Below are positions 27,190 to 35,497 of a stretch of DNA of 64,000 nt, in pieces; positions within the stretch are counted from its first letter, which is position 1, and each line of letters starts with the position of its first letter. The stretch is taken from the NCBI GenBank assembly GCA_930633525.1, contig CAKNFP010000001.1:3781501-3845500 (forward strand), given 5' to 3'. This DNA comes from Hyphomicrobiales bacterium. Lineage in GTDB: Bacteria; Pseudomonadota; Alphaproteobacteria; Rhizobiales; Beijerinckiaceae. Position numbers and translations under genes: made by a program. Below the pieces are notes generated by a model, which saw nothing but the letters and a program-made list of their open reading frames with translations, was not told the origin of the DNA and ran no database searches.

Positions 27190-28203
27190 ATGGCGCCTGA
27201 GGGCTATATGGTTGGCGTAAAGGGCAACGAGGATCTGAACAGGGTCTTTGCCCGAGCCATGCCGGTACCCAGGGGGCTGTTCGCTCTTCGCTATCTCGGC
27301 GCCGACGACGAGCGGAACCCGCCTCGCATCAGCGTCCATGTGGGCCCGGATGTCACAGGTGACGTCCAATTGTTGTTCGCACCTGGATCGGAAGATGGCG
27401 TCATGCGCCGTCCAGGCGATGCGGTCGTGGTCTCGTCTTCCGGCGATGCGATCATCGTCGTTACAATTTTCGTGGGCGAGTTTGCGCTCTCCGACGGTGT
27501 GAAGCTGAAGATTGATCAGCTTGACAAGGTTTCCGGCCGCGATGGCGAGCTTGTTCGCGCGTCTTCCGGTCAAAAGAAGAAGTCTCAGGATAGCAGCGAG
27601 GAAATGCCGATTTACCTCTCGGGGCACATACAGCGCCGAGGGGATGTCTCTTTGCCTGCCGGGGAATGGCTTGGGGGCCGTTCGTCTCGGCAGCACATCG
27701 AGGGCTTCGCCGTTCATTGGCCACGCCGGCCTATGGGCGTCGATATCGAGTATGACTGTTCGGTGGCCGGGCAAGGTCGTATGCCCGAGGCATTGACAGG
27801 TGGTTTTGTCGGCACGCGCGCCCGCGCGCTGTCGATTGAAGGAGTATCTCTTCGCTTGATCGGAGAGAATGCAGCTTCCTACAAGCTGCAGGCAGAAGCT
27901 ATTTTTTCCGACGGGTCGGCTGTTCGGTCTTCCGCCTTGGAGCTGGTTGCAGCTCCTCGGGACCCGGGCGCATCGCTCGTTGGCCTCACGGTGCATGTCC
28001 AAAAGGCTGCCGTTGAGAGCGTTAAGGCTTCTGCAACTCAGGTAAGTGAGACGTCCGTTGGGGGAAGTGTCGATCATCAGTTGGCCGATTCGGTGCCCGA
28101 GATGAAGGATGCTGGGGCGAGGAATGGTGTGGGACTGCGCTCCGAAAGGGTCCGCGTTTTTCGCGGCGCTCGCAGTTTCGCCAACCGACACGCAGCTGAA
28201 TGA
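27190..28203 (+). CDS. Unknown 337-residue protein paired with the RTX/DUF4214 gene
   Basis: No family is recognised. There is no signal peptide or membrane segment. The N-terminal part (residues 1-115) has beta-rich segments (ISVHVGPDVTGDVQLLFAP, DAVVVSSSGDAIIVVTIFVGEF). A charged linker (SGQKKKSQDSSEE) follows, then YLSGHIQRRGDVSLPAGEWLGG, which loosely recalls the GW modules of nearby proteins, and another beta-rich part to about 265. The C-terminal 70 residues are low-complexity. GGAG lies seven bases before ATG 27190. It is 20 bases upstream of the RTX gene on the same strand, so the two form an operon. A cytoplasmic cofactor or chaperone of the exported protein is possible but unproved. 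Confidence 0.7.
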   Translation: MAPEGYMVGVKGNEDLNRVFARAMPVPRGLFALRYLGADDERNPPRISVHVGPDVTGDVQLLFAPGSEDGVMRRPGDAVVVSSSGDAIIVVTIFVGEFALSDGVKLKIDQLDKVSGRDGELVRASSGQKKKSQDSSEEMPIYLSGHIQRRGDVSLPAGEWLGGRSSRQHIEGFAVHWPRRPMGVDIEYDCSVAGQGRMPEALTGGFVGTRARALSIEGVSLRLIGENAASYKLQAEAIFSDGSAVRSSALELVAAPRDPGASLVGLTVHVQKAAVESVKASATQVSETSVGGSVDHQLADSVPEMKDAGARNGVGLRSERVRVFRGARSFANRHAAE

Positions 28204-28223
28204 ATCTGGGACTGGAGGTCTAG

Positions 28224-29213
28224 ATGGCAACCCCGTACGATACGTCCGTAAGCGACGCTGAATCCGCCATAGGCGGATCAGATCTGCCGCAGGGCGTAAA
28301 GGATGCAATCCTTAATGTATTGAACGATATCCCCGCCGGGGAATCGGTAAATTTCGTCGACAACTGGCAACCTGGCGACAACATCCCTGATGGTGTCGAC
28401 GTGTTGTTCGTCAAGGGCGATGCGACTCAGGTCGCGATTCCCGATGGCGTCCCGGTCGTCATTTTCGAAACCGATCAGAACGTCCAGGTCACACTGGAAG
28501 GCACCGTTCCGACGGTCGTTCAGCTCGGCGCGGGTGATGACACCCTTGTCGTCGATCCTTCGTCGGAAAGCGACCACACGATCCATGGCGGCGCTGGCAA
28601 CGATTCCATCGTGTCCGCGGCTGGCGACGACACCATCTACTTCGGTGATGGTTCGGACACGGTCGATGGCGGCGCTGGCTTCGATCTCGGCGTTATCGAG
28701 ACTTCGTTCGAGACCGCTGGTATTTCCTGGGACGGCAACCAGCTCTCGATCACCAATCTCGCTGGCGAGACCTCGGTCGTCTCGAACGTCGAGTACGTGC
28801 AGTTCGACGATGGCGCGATCATTGCCGCGGAAACGGCTGATCTCGGCGTCGTTGCCCGTATGTATGAGACGCTGCTCGACCGTTACGGTGACTTCGAAGG
28901 CGTCAAGTTCTGGTTCGACGTCTACGAGTCCGGCGATGCTTCGCTGCACGACATAGCTCAGGCGTTCCTCAACAGCGAAGAGTTCTCCAGCGCCCATGGC
29001 TCGGCCACGAATGCCGAGTTCGTGGATACGCTCTACGAACAGCTCTTCGGTCGCGAGCCCGACGCTGCTGGCGCGGCTTACTGGACCGGCCTGCTCGATG
29101 ACGGCTCTGCGGATCGCGCCGATATCACCGTCGCCTTCGCTCAGTCGGCTGAAGGTGAGCAGTCCACCGAGCGTACCATCCACGTCCTCGACGAGGACGA
29201 TCACCTGGCCTAA
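28224..29213 (+). CDS. Secreted RTX-repeat protein with DUF4214 domain, candidate surface-layer protein
   Basis: A 329-residue acidic protein without an N-terminal signal peptide. Residues 102-153 carry RTX-type calcium-binding repeats (GAGDDTLVV, GGAGNDSIV, GDGSDTVDGGAGFD). Residues 207-315 form a DUF4214 domain with two half-repeats (ARMYETLLDRYGDFEGVKFW and DTLYEQLFGREPDAAGAAYW). The C-terminus ends ERTIHVLDEDDHLA, where type I secretion signals lie. Codons GCT, GGT and CGT are used much more than in the neighbours, suggesting high expression. A strong terminator follows and GGAGG precedes the ATG. It is the obvious substrate of the type I exporter at 22073-25358. A surface-layer or adhesin role is inference. 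Confidence 0.85.
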   Translation: MATPYDTSVSDAESAIGGSDLPQGVKDAILNVLNDIPAGESVNFVDNWQPGDNIPDGVDVLFVKGDATQVAIPDGVPVVIFETDQNVQVTLEGTVPTVVQLGAGDDTLVVDPSSESDHTIHGGAGNDSIVSAAGDDTIYFGDGSDTVDGGAGFDLGVIETSFETAGISWDGNQLSITNLAGETSVVSNVEYVQFDDGAIIAAETADLGVVARMYETLLDRYGDFEGVKFWFDVYESGDASLHDIAQAFLNSEEFSSAHGSATNAEFVDTLYEQLFGREPDAAGAAYWTGLLDDGSADRADITVAFAQSAEGEQSTERTIHVLDEDDHLA

Positions 29214-29243
29214 TGCCAGCGGTTGGTTACCTGCATTGAAAAC

Positions 29244-29276
29244 GTATGAGCCGTCTCTGACGGCTCATACTCCTTT
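29244..29276 (+). terminator. Strong terminator of the RTX operon
   Basis: GTATGAGCCGTC and GACGGCTCATAC form a perfect 12-base stem with a 3-base loop, followed by TCCTTTC. It lies 30 bases past the RTX stop codon, as expected after a highly transcribed gene. The T-tract is short. Confidence 0.82.
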
Positions 29277-29458
29277 CGATGGCCGATCATCATTTGAGTT
29301 TTTTCCATATACTCAGCGCCCCCACCAACTGGCTGGGCGAAGTTGGTTCGCGGTTGCTGCCCGCAGTATTGGAAATTTGGGGCAAGATCTTATTAGATCA
29401 AATAGCGATGCCGAAGTGCTCGTCCTCCCATCCGGCCGCTCATTGAGTTTCCGCACAC

Positions 29459-32077
29459 GTGCGATCACCCCTGCTGTCATCTCGCAATTCCCTGATTCTC
29501 GGTTCGAGCAGCCGCAGTGATTTCGCGCTTCATGCGCTCGATGCCTATCAACGCGGCGACCATATCCGGGCGCTCGCCCTTATCGACCGCTGCTGCCGTG
29601 CCTTCGTCCCCGACGCCGAACACTACAGACTGCGCGCGGCCATCAACGAGGCGCTCGGTGCCGTCGACGCGGCTGAGCGGGATCTGGCCAGCGCCATCAA
29701 GCTCACCCCGGATGATCCGGCACTGCGTGCCCATTGGCTGCGGGTGCAGATCGACATGGGAAGAGACGGGGAACTCTCGGCGCTCGCGAACGGCATCTTC
29801 CGGGAAGACCGCGCTGATGCCCATGCGGATGTCATAGCCCGCGCTTTCGCCCTCCAGGACATATCTCGCGCGGGCCGGCATTGGCTCGACGACGACGCGA
29901 TCGTGCTTCACTGCCTGTGGCAGGGCGCGAAGGCGATCTCCCTGACCGTTCGCTACAACCAGCACGGCGGAGACACTGGCCGAGCCCCCGGCAACCGGAG
30001 CACCGGTGATGACCGTCGGGCGGATGGTCCAGAAGGCGTCCAGGACCATGTCATCAATGTCACTGGCCGTGCCCCTGCACGCTATGCCGCCGCCTTCGAC
30101 CACAGCATACGCGTAAGCCTGCCCTGGCCGGATGATGTCGACCGCTGCCAGTTCTTCTGGCCTTCAGGTGAAGCCGTGATGCCGCCAATTCTGCGACCGA
30201 TTGCGGAAATCAGGCGGGACAACGCGGCCGAGCCGGCGCCCGCGACAACGGTGAAGATGAAGGGTTCCTCAGCGCGCCGCAGCACGCGCGAGGCACCCGT
30301 CACGGTCTTGATTCCGGCCTACCGCAATCTGCCCGCGACACGGGATTGCATCGAGGCCGTGCTACGGGAGCCGGGACACGGCAAGCGCTACGATCTCATT
30401 GTCGTCGATGATGCGAGCCCGGAGCCTGAACTGTCGGCCTATCTGCGCGACCAGGCCGCGGCGGGCAAGATCAAGCTCCTCGTGCATGCCCGCAACAGAG
30501 GGTTTATCCACGCCGTCGAGACAGGCCTCGCCGAGACTACGACCAGCGACATCATCCTCCTCAACGCGGATACCGTCGTTCCGGCGGGATGGCTGGAGCG
30601 GCTGCACGCAGCCGCCTATGCCGCCGATAACATCGGCACCGTCACGCCTCTGTCCAACAATGGCGATCTGACGAGTTATCCCGTGCCCTTCGGCGAGGCA
30701 CCGATGCCGGAGCCGGACCACCTTGCGCTGATCGATGCCACGGCGGCACGTGTGAACGCGGGAGAAATCATCGACCTGCCGAGCGGCATCGGCTTCTGCT
30801 TCTACATCCGGCGAACCTGCCTCAGCACGCTCGGATTCTTCGGCAGTGATTTCCTCACCCATGGCTACTTCGAAGACGTGGATTTCTGCCTGCGTGCCGA
30901 GGAAAAGGGCTTTCGCAACGTCTGCGCCACCGACATCGTCGTGGGACATCTTGGATCGGCATCCTATCTCGATGCCAAGCGCGGCCTTGTCCTGCGCAAT
31001 CAGGCGGAAACACTCCGACGCTTCCCGGACCTCCGGCGCCACACCTCCTGGTTCATGGAGATGGACCCGCTCGCACCGGCGCGCCATCGCATCACCGAGG
31101 GTCTATGGCCCGCCGTCGTGAGGGCCCATACGGCGGTCGTGTCCACATGTGCTGATGTGTCGGCGGGCGAGGCATTGCTCCGCGGCGTGCAGGGGTTGGA
31201 GGAACCCTGGATCCATATCGCTCCTGAGACCCACGGTGCGGTCAGGACGCTCGCCGTAAAAGTGATGGGCCTGGTCGGTGGTCTCCCGATAAAACTGCCG
31301 CTACCGGCGGACGACAGCGAACGCCTCGAGGCCCTCCTGCGTGCAGCCGCCGTCGAGCGCATCGTCTTCCTGGCCGGCGAGCCACCTTCGCCGGTGTTGC
31401 TGGACATCGCCGAACAACTGGAGGTGGCGGTGGATGTGGTCCTCGTCGAGGCACCACAGGCGTTCGACGACATGGAGGCCGCTCTCGCGGGCTGGTCCGA
31501 CCTTCTGCCACGCGCCACGCATGTCGTGCCGGGCTGTGCGGCCCTTGCTGAACCACTCGCCGCCCAGCGCCGCCACACTATCCAGCGGCCTTTGCTGGGG
31601 CTGTCGCGTGAGGCGGCGCAGGCCTATGCCCCTCATGCCAAAGCGCTCCACACCGATGATCCATTGGCGATTGCGCCTCTGGACGACGGCCCGGCCACCT
31701 TTGCTCTCATCCGCGCATTGGCGCTGAAACTCAACCAGGCTGATTGCGCCACGCCATTGCTGGTCCTCGGAGAGACGCTGGATGACGAGGCATTGATGCG
31801 CCTCGGGAATGTCTTCGTGCTTGGCAGGGTCGATCCGGAAGAATGGCCTGCGGTCATCGCCACCTATCGGTCTCCCGGCGTCGTCGTGCCGTGCAGAAGG
31901 CTGCTCTTCGCGGATACACGCCTTCCCATCCTGGCCAGGATTCCCGCGCCGATCGCGACATTCACGCAAGGCCTCTGTGCCGAGCTCACCGCCGGCCCTC
32001 GCGATCTGGGGCTCATGCCAGAAGCCGACGACAACGCAGTTGCCGCGACGATCGAAACCTGGCTGGCGCGGTTATGA
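29459..32077 (+). CDS. Multi-domain family 2 glycosyltransferase with N-terminal TPR-like repeats
   Basis: An 872-residue protein. Residues 20-105 resemble tetratricopeptide helices (ALDAYQRGDHIRALALIDRCCR and RAAINEALGAVDAAERDLASAIKLTPDDPAL). Residues 280-510 form a GT-A family 2 domain: VTVLIPAYRNLPATRDCIEAVL, DLIVVDDASPEPELS, the DxD-like NADT in ILLNADTVVPAGWLERL, GIGFCFYIRR and YFEDVDFCLRAEEKGFR. The C-terminal third looks like a GT-B-like extra domain without clear motifs. The start is uncertain: a GTG at 29459 has no good ribosome binding site. TPR plus glycosyltransferase is common in protein-glycan assembly. Located just after the RTX gene, it may glycosylate that protein. Confidence 0.82.
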   Translation: MRSPLLSSRNSLILGSSSRSDFALHALDAYQRGDHIRALALIDRCCRAFVPDAEHYRLRAAINEALGAVDAAERDLASAIKLTPDDPALRAHWLRVQIDMGRDGELSALANGIFREDRADAHADVIARAFALQDISRAGRHWLDDDAIVLHCLWQGAKAISLTVRYNQHGGDTGRAPGNRSTGDDRRADGPEGVQDHVINVTGRAPARYAAAFDHSIRVSLPWPDDVDRCQFFWPSGEAVMPPILRPIAEIRRDNAAEPAPATTVKMKGSSARRSTREAPVTVLIPAYRNLPATRDCIEAVLREPGHGKRYDLIVVDDASPEPELSAYLRDQAAAGKIKLLVHARNRGFIHAVETGLAETTTSDIILLNADTVVPAGWLERLHAAAYAADNIGTVTPLSNNGDLTSYPVPFGEAPMPEPDHLALIDATAARVNAGEIIDLPSGIGFCFYIRRTCLSTLGFFGSDFLTHGYFEDVDFCLRAEEKGFRNVCATDIVVGHLGSASYLDAKRGLVLRNQAETLRRFPDLRRHTSWFMEMDPLAPARHRITEGLWPAVVRAHTAVVSTCADVSAGEALLRGVQGLEEPWIHIAPETHGAVRTLAVKVMGLVGGLPIKLPLPADDSERLEALLRAAAVERIVFLAGEPPSPVLLDIAEQLEVAVDVVLVEAPQAFDDMEAALAGWSDLLPRATHVVPGCAALAEPLAAQRRHTIQRPLLGLSREAAQAYAPHAKALHTDDPLAIAPLDDGPATFALIRALALKLNQADCATPLLVLGETLDDEALMRLGNVFVLGRVDPEEWPAVIATYRSPGVVVPCRRLLFADTRLPILARIPAPIATFTQGLCAELTAGPRDLGLMPEADDNAVAATIETWLARL

Positions 32078-32257
32078 AGGAGCCTTCTTCAATACGCCGC
32101 AATGGCTTGGCATTTCACCCGGTCTATTTCACATTCCTCCATGTGCAAAAGCATTCTATCCCTGTTTTCGCTCAACTCCGGACGGAAAACTGCTATCCCT
32201 TCCCCAGACGTTGCTCCGACACCAATGGCCGGCGTCAAGAGGTACATGTAACAGCGC

Positions 32258-34750
32258 ATGGAACAATCCAGTCGCGACGAGACGCGTGAACCGGTGAGTG
32301 ACCCCGAAACTTCCAGTGGACGGCCCCTGCGCCGTGTCAAACGGGTTACCCATGGGCCGGCAGCCGTGCAGGCGGAGCCGCCTCAGGCGGCCGCCCCTCA
32401 GACCAAGGATCCGACGTTCCAGGGTGACTTCTGGCAGCTCGGAGATGGCCTGTTCGGAGGGTGGGCGTTCGATCCCCGGCATCCAGAGCGAAAACTCGCC
32501 GTGGAATTGTGGCTTGATGGAGCGGTGACATCGCTCGTGAGGGCGGATCTGTTTGTGCCCGAGTTGCGAGAAGCGGAAGGCACTGACGGCTGCCATGGAT
32601 TTGCGACGAGCCTGAAGCTCTCATCGCTCGCCCATACGCGTCAGGTTTCGGCCTATGTGGCGAACACGGATCATCATCTCGGTACGGTGCATCTCAACAG
32701 CACGGGCTCATCGCGGCCGGCCAAGCCGGAGGATATCGCGGGTTCGGTCCGCTGGGTCGGCGGCATCCGCGTCATCGGCTGGGCGCGGGATCGTGTCCAC
32801 ATCGAACGAACGCTGACCGTCTCGCTGTTCGAAGGCTCCCGTCTGCTGGCGGAGGTGCCCGCCGACATGTGGTACGAGCCTGGGCCTGACGAACCGCTTG
32901 CACCAGGCCGCCACGGCTTCGACGTCACCTTGCCGATGGAACTGGCCGACGGGCGCGTGCACGAAATCCGCGTTCTCACCGAGCGCGGAACGGAACTCGC
33001 GGGCAGCCCGATCGCGCTGTTGACCCTCGGCAGCGGGATCGAGCAATTCGGCCTGGCCGACATCGCGCCCGCGTCCAAGGACGAACTGGCCCGCCTCGCC
33101 TATCTCGAACGGCTGATGCCGAGCTCGCTGCCGCTGACGAGCTATGCCGACTGGCGTAGGGCCTATGCGCCAAAAGCGCCTCAATTGGCCGAGACGCCGC
33201 GCATCGCCGCCGTAGTTTTCGGCCCTTCCGATCAAACCGAGGAAACCCTGCAAAGCCTCGATGGCGATGGTGCGCCTTTGTGGACCGCCGTCGCGCTGGA
33301 AAGCCTCGCCCCCGGCGGCGCGGATGTCTGGCGCGAAGCGCGCGCCCATCTTGTCGTGGAAGAGAGCGACGTCATCGTTGTGCTGAAGGCCGGCAGCCGC
33401 GTGCATCCGGCAGCACTCGCCTCACTCGCCGCCGCGATGGCCGGACCGGACAAGCCGGCCCTTGTCTATAGCGACAGTGAAATCGCCCTGGCCGACGGCA
33501 CGCTGCTGCCGCGCTTCAAGCCGGCCTTCGACAAGGAACGGTTTCTCGCGCAGGGCTATCTTTGCGATCTCGTCGCCTTCGACGCGAGCCTGCTACCGGA
33601 GCTGCCCGACGACGAGAGCGTGAGCGACTACGGCCTTGTGGCCCATGTCCTCGCGAATGCGCTGGCCGCCGGACGGCCGATCGGCCATGTGCCGGACGTG
33701 CTCGCCACCGTGCCCGTCTCATCCGCCGAAGTCGAGGCCGACGCTCTCGTGGCCGCCCTGCCGCCTCTGCTCGATCCCGAGCGCGAGACCCATGTCGTGG
33801 TGAGCGAGGGCCGGCTGTTCCCGGCGATCCGCATCCGGCCGGAGGTTGATCAACAAGCCCTCGTCAGCATCGTCATCCCGACGCGTGACCGCCTCGACCT
33901 GTTGCGTCCTTGCGTGGAGAGCCTCTTCGCCAAGACGGCCCACCCCTCTTTCGAGATCCTCATCGCGGACAACGATTCCCGCGAGGAGGACACCCTCGCC
34001 TATTTCCGCGAGCTTACCTATCGCGGCGTCCGGATCCTGCCGGCGCCGGGTCCGTTCAACTACGCGCGGATCAACAATGCCGCGGCACGCGAGGCGCGCG
34101 GCCACTATCTCCTTTTGCTCAACAACGATACGGAGGTCGAGGACCGCGACTGGCTGACCGCCCTGCTCGAAGCCGGCATCGCCCCCGATGTCGGTGCTGT
34201 CGGTGCCAAGCTTCTTTGGCCAAGTGGGCTCGTCCAGCACGGCGGCGTGGTCCTTGGCTCGCATTTCGGCGCCGCGCACGCTTTCAACGAACGACAGGGC
34301 GATGAGCCGGGCTATGATGGGCTTCTGGAGGTGACGCATGAGACAAGCGCCGTCACAGCCGCCTGTCTTCTGGTCAAGCGGGAAGACTATTTTGCGGTCG
34401 ACGGGCTCGATGAGCGCCTGTTTCCGGTGAACTTCAACGACGTGGATCTTTGCCTCAAATTGCGCGCAATCGGCCGGCGCAATATCTGGACGCCGCATGC
34501 CGTCCTCCGCCACAAGGAATCGGCAAGCCGCGGACAGGATGCGAATGCCGAGCGGCAATCCCGCACACGGCGCGAGTTGAACGCACTCCGGCTCAAATGG
34601 GGAGAAACGCTGGTTTCCGATCCGCTCTACTCCCCCTGCCTCAACCGCGATGCCTATCCCTATACGGGCATCGCCTGGCCACCGCGGGACAGGGCCTTGC
34701 GCCTGAACCAGCCGCCACAACCCAACACGATGTTCAAATGGCTCAGTTGA
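32258..34750 (+). CDS. Family 2 glycosyltransferase with two N-terminal GW modules
   Basis: An 830-residue enzyme. A disordered start of 50 residues is followed by two GW modules (GLFGGWAFDPRHPERKL with Trp 69, and RVIGWARDRVHIERTL with Trp 175). Each ends in the HGF element. A middle region to 530 resembles an inactive GT domain (VVLKAGSRVHPAALASLAAAM, LVYSDSEI). The active-looking GT2 domain at 534-760 shows VSIVIPTRDRLDLLRPCVESLF, ILIADNDSREEDT, LLLLNNDTEVEDRDWL with NNDTE, and FNDVDLCLKLRAIGRRN. The end DPLYSPCLNRDAYPYTGIAWPPRD is typical of O-antigen and capsule glycosyltransferases. ATG 32258 lacks a strong ribosome binding site. Donor and acceptor are unknown. Confidence 0.85.
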   Translation: MEQSSRDETREPVSDPETSSGRPLRRVKRVTHGPAAVQAEPPQAAAPQTKDPTFQGDFWQLGDGLFGGWAFDPRHPERKLAVELWLDGAVTSLVRADLFVPELREAEGTDGCHGFATSLKLSSLAHTRQVSAYVANTDHHLGTVHLNSTGSSRPAKPEDIAGSVRWVGGIRVIGWARDRVHIERTLTVSLFEGSRLLAEVPADMWYEPGPDEPLAPGRHGFDVTLPMELADGRVHEIRVLTERGTELAGSPIALLTLGSGIEQFGLADIAPASKDELARLAYLERLMPSSLPLTSYADWRRAYAPKAPQLAETPRIAAVVFGPSDQTEETLQSLDGDGAPLWTAVALESLAPGGADVWREARAHLVVEESDVIVVLKAGSRVHPAALASLAAAMAGPDKPALVYSDSEIALADGTLLPRFKPAFDKERFLAQGYLCDLVAFDASLLPELPDDESVSDYGLVAHVLANALAAGRPIGHVPDVLATVPVSSAEVEADALVAALPPLLDPERETHVVVSEGRLFPAIRIRPEVDQQALVSIVIPTRDRLDLLRPCVESLFAKTAHPSFEILIADNDSREEDTLAYFRELTYRGVRILPAPGPFNYARINNAAAREARGHYLLLLNNDTEVEDRDWLTALLEAGIAPDVGAVGAKLLWPSGLVQHGGVVLGSHFGAAHAFNERQGDEPGYDGLLEVTHETSAVTAACLLVKREDYFAVDGLDERLFPVNFNDVDLCLKLRAIGRRNIWTPHAVLRHKESASRGQDANAERQSRTRRELNALRLKWGETLVSDPLYSPCLNRDAYPYTGIAWPPRDRALRLNQPPQPNTMFKWLS

Positions 34751-34786
34751 CGGTGCATCACGGCAATCCAGCAGTGGTGGTGATCC

Positions 34787-35497
34787 ATGAGTGACGACAA
34801 GGTCATGCTCCTGACGGGTGAGCCGACGACGCGCGCGAAGACGGTGCTGCACGTGGGGTGCGGCGTGTCCAATCCACGCAAGCTTCATTCGCATTTCCGC
34901 CGCCCCGGCTGGCGCGAGGTCCGGGTTGATATCGATCCCAATGTCGCGCCGGATGTCGAGGCTGATATCTGTGATCTCTCGGTCTTCTCGGACGGCAGCG
35001 CTGATGCGGTCTGGAGTTCGCATAACCTCGAACATCTCTACGATCACGACGTGCCCGTGGCGCTCCGGGAATTTCGTCGCGTGTTGCGGCCAACCGGCTT
35101 CGCGCTGATGACGATGCCCGACATCGAGGCAATCGCCCAGCTCGTGGTCGATGGGAAGCTCGATGAAGTCGCCTACCAATCGCCCGCAGGCCCGATCACA
35201 GCGCTCGACATGATGTTCGGCCACCGCCGCTCGGTGGCAGCCGGCAATCATTTCATGAGCCACAAGACAGCCTTCAGCCGGGATCGGCTTGGCAATCTGC
35301 TCGTTGACGCGGGCTTCCCACGCGTCGTGGTCGCCTATGGCAACAGCTTCGACCTCTGGGCGATCGCCATGCGGAAGGACGCCCCGTCATACCTCGACCA
35401 TGTTTTCGAGGAGCCTTCGGAGAGGACAGCCGCTGCGACGGGTGGTCCTGCGCGAAAGGCGACCGGAACTGAGGGTCAAAAAGGTTCTCTCTCTTGA
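34787..35497 (+). CDS. Class I SAM-dependent methyltransferase
   Basis: A 236-residue methyltransferase. The AdoMet-binding motif I is VLHVGCGVSNPRK, with the acidic ribose ligand in REVRVDIDPNV and motif II around SADAVWSSHNLEHLYDHDVPVALREFRRVL. This pattern is common in methyltransferases of glycan clusters, which methylate sugars or chain ends. It lies between two glycosyltransferase genes and overlaps the following GT4 by 4 bases. The C-terminal 30 residues are low-complexity. Confidence 0.85.
   Translation: MSDDKVMLLTGEPTTRAKTVLHVGCGVSNPRKLHSHFRRPGWREVRVDIDPNVAPDVEADICDLSVFSDGSADAVWSSHNLEHLYDHDVPVALREFRRVLRPTGFALMTMPDIEAIAQLVVDGKLDEVAYQSPAGPITALDMMFGHRRSVAAGNHFMSHKTAFSRDRLGNLLVDAGFPRVVVAYGNSFDLWAIAMRKDAPSYLDHVFEEPSERTAAATGGPARKATGTEGQKGSLS

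Noticed and set aside
29459..29520. Exact start of the TPR glycosyltransferase
   Set aside because: GTG 29459 is used, but without a ribosome binding site the true start could be different, so no firm claim is made.
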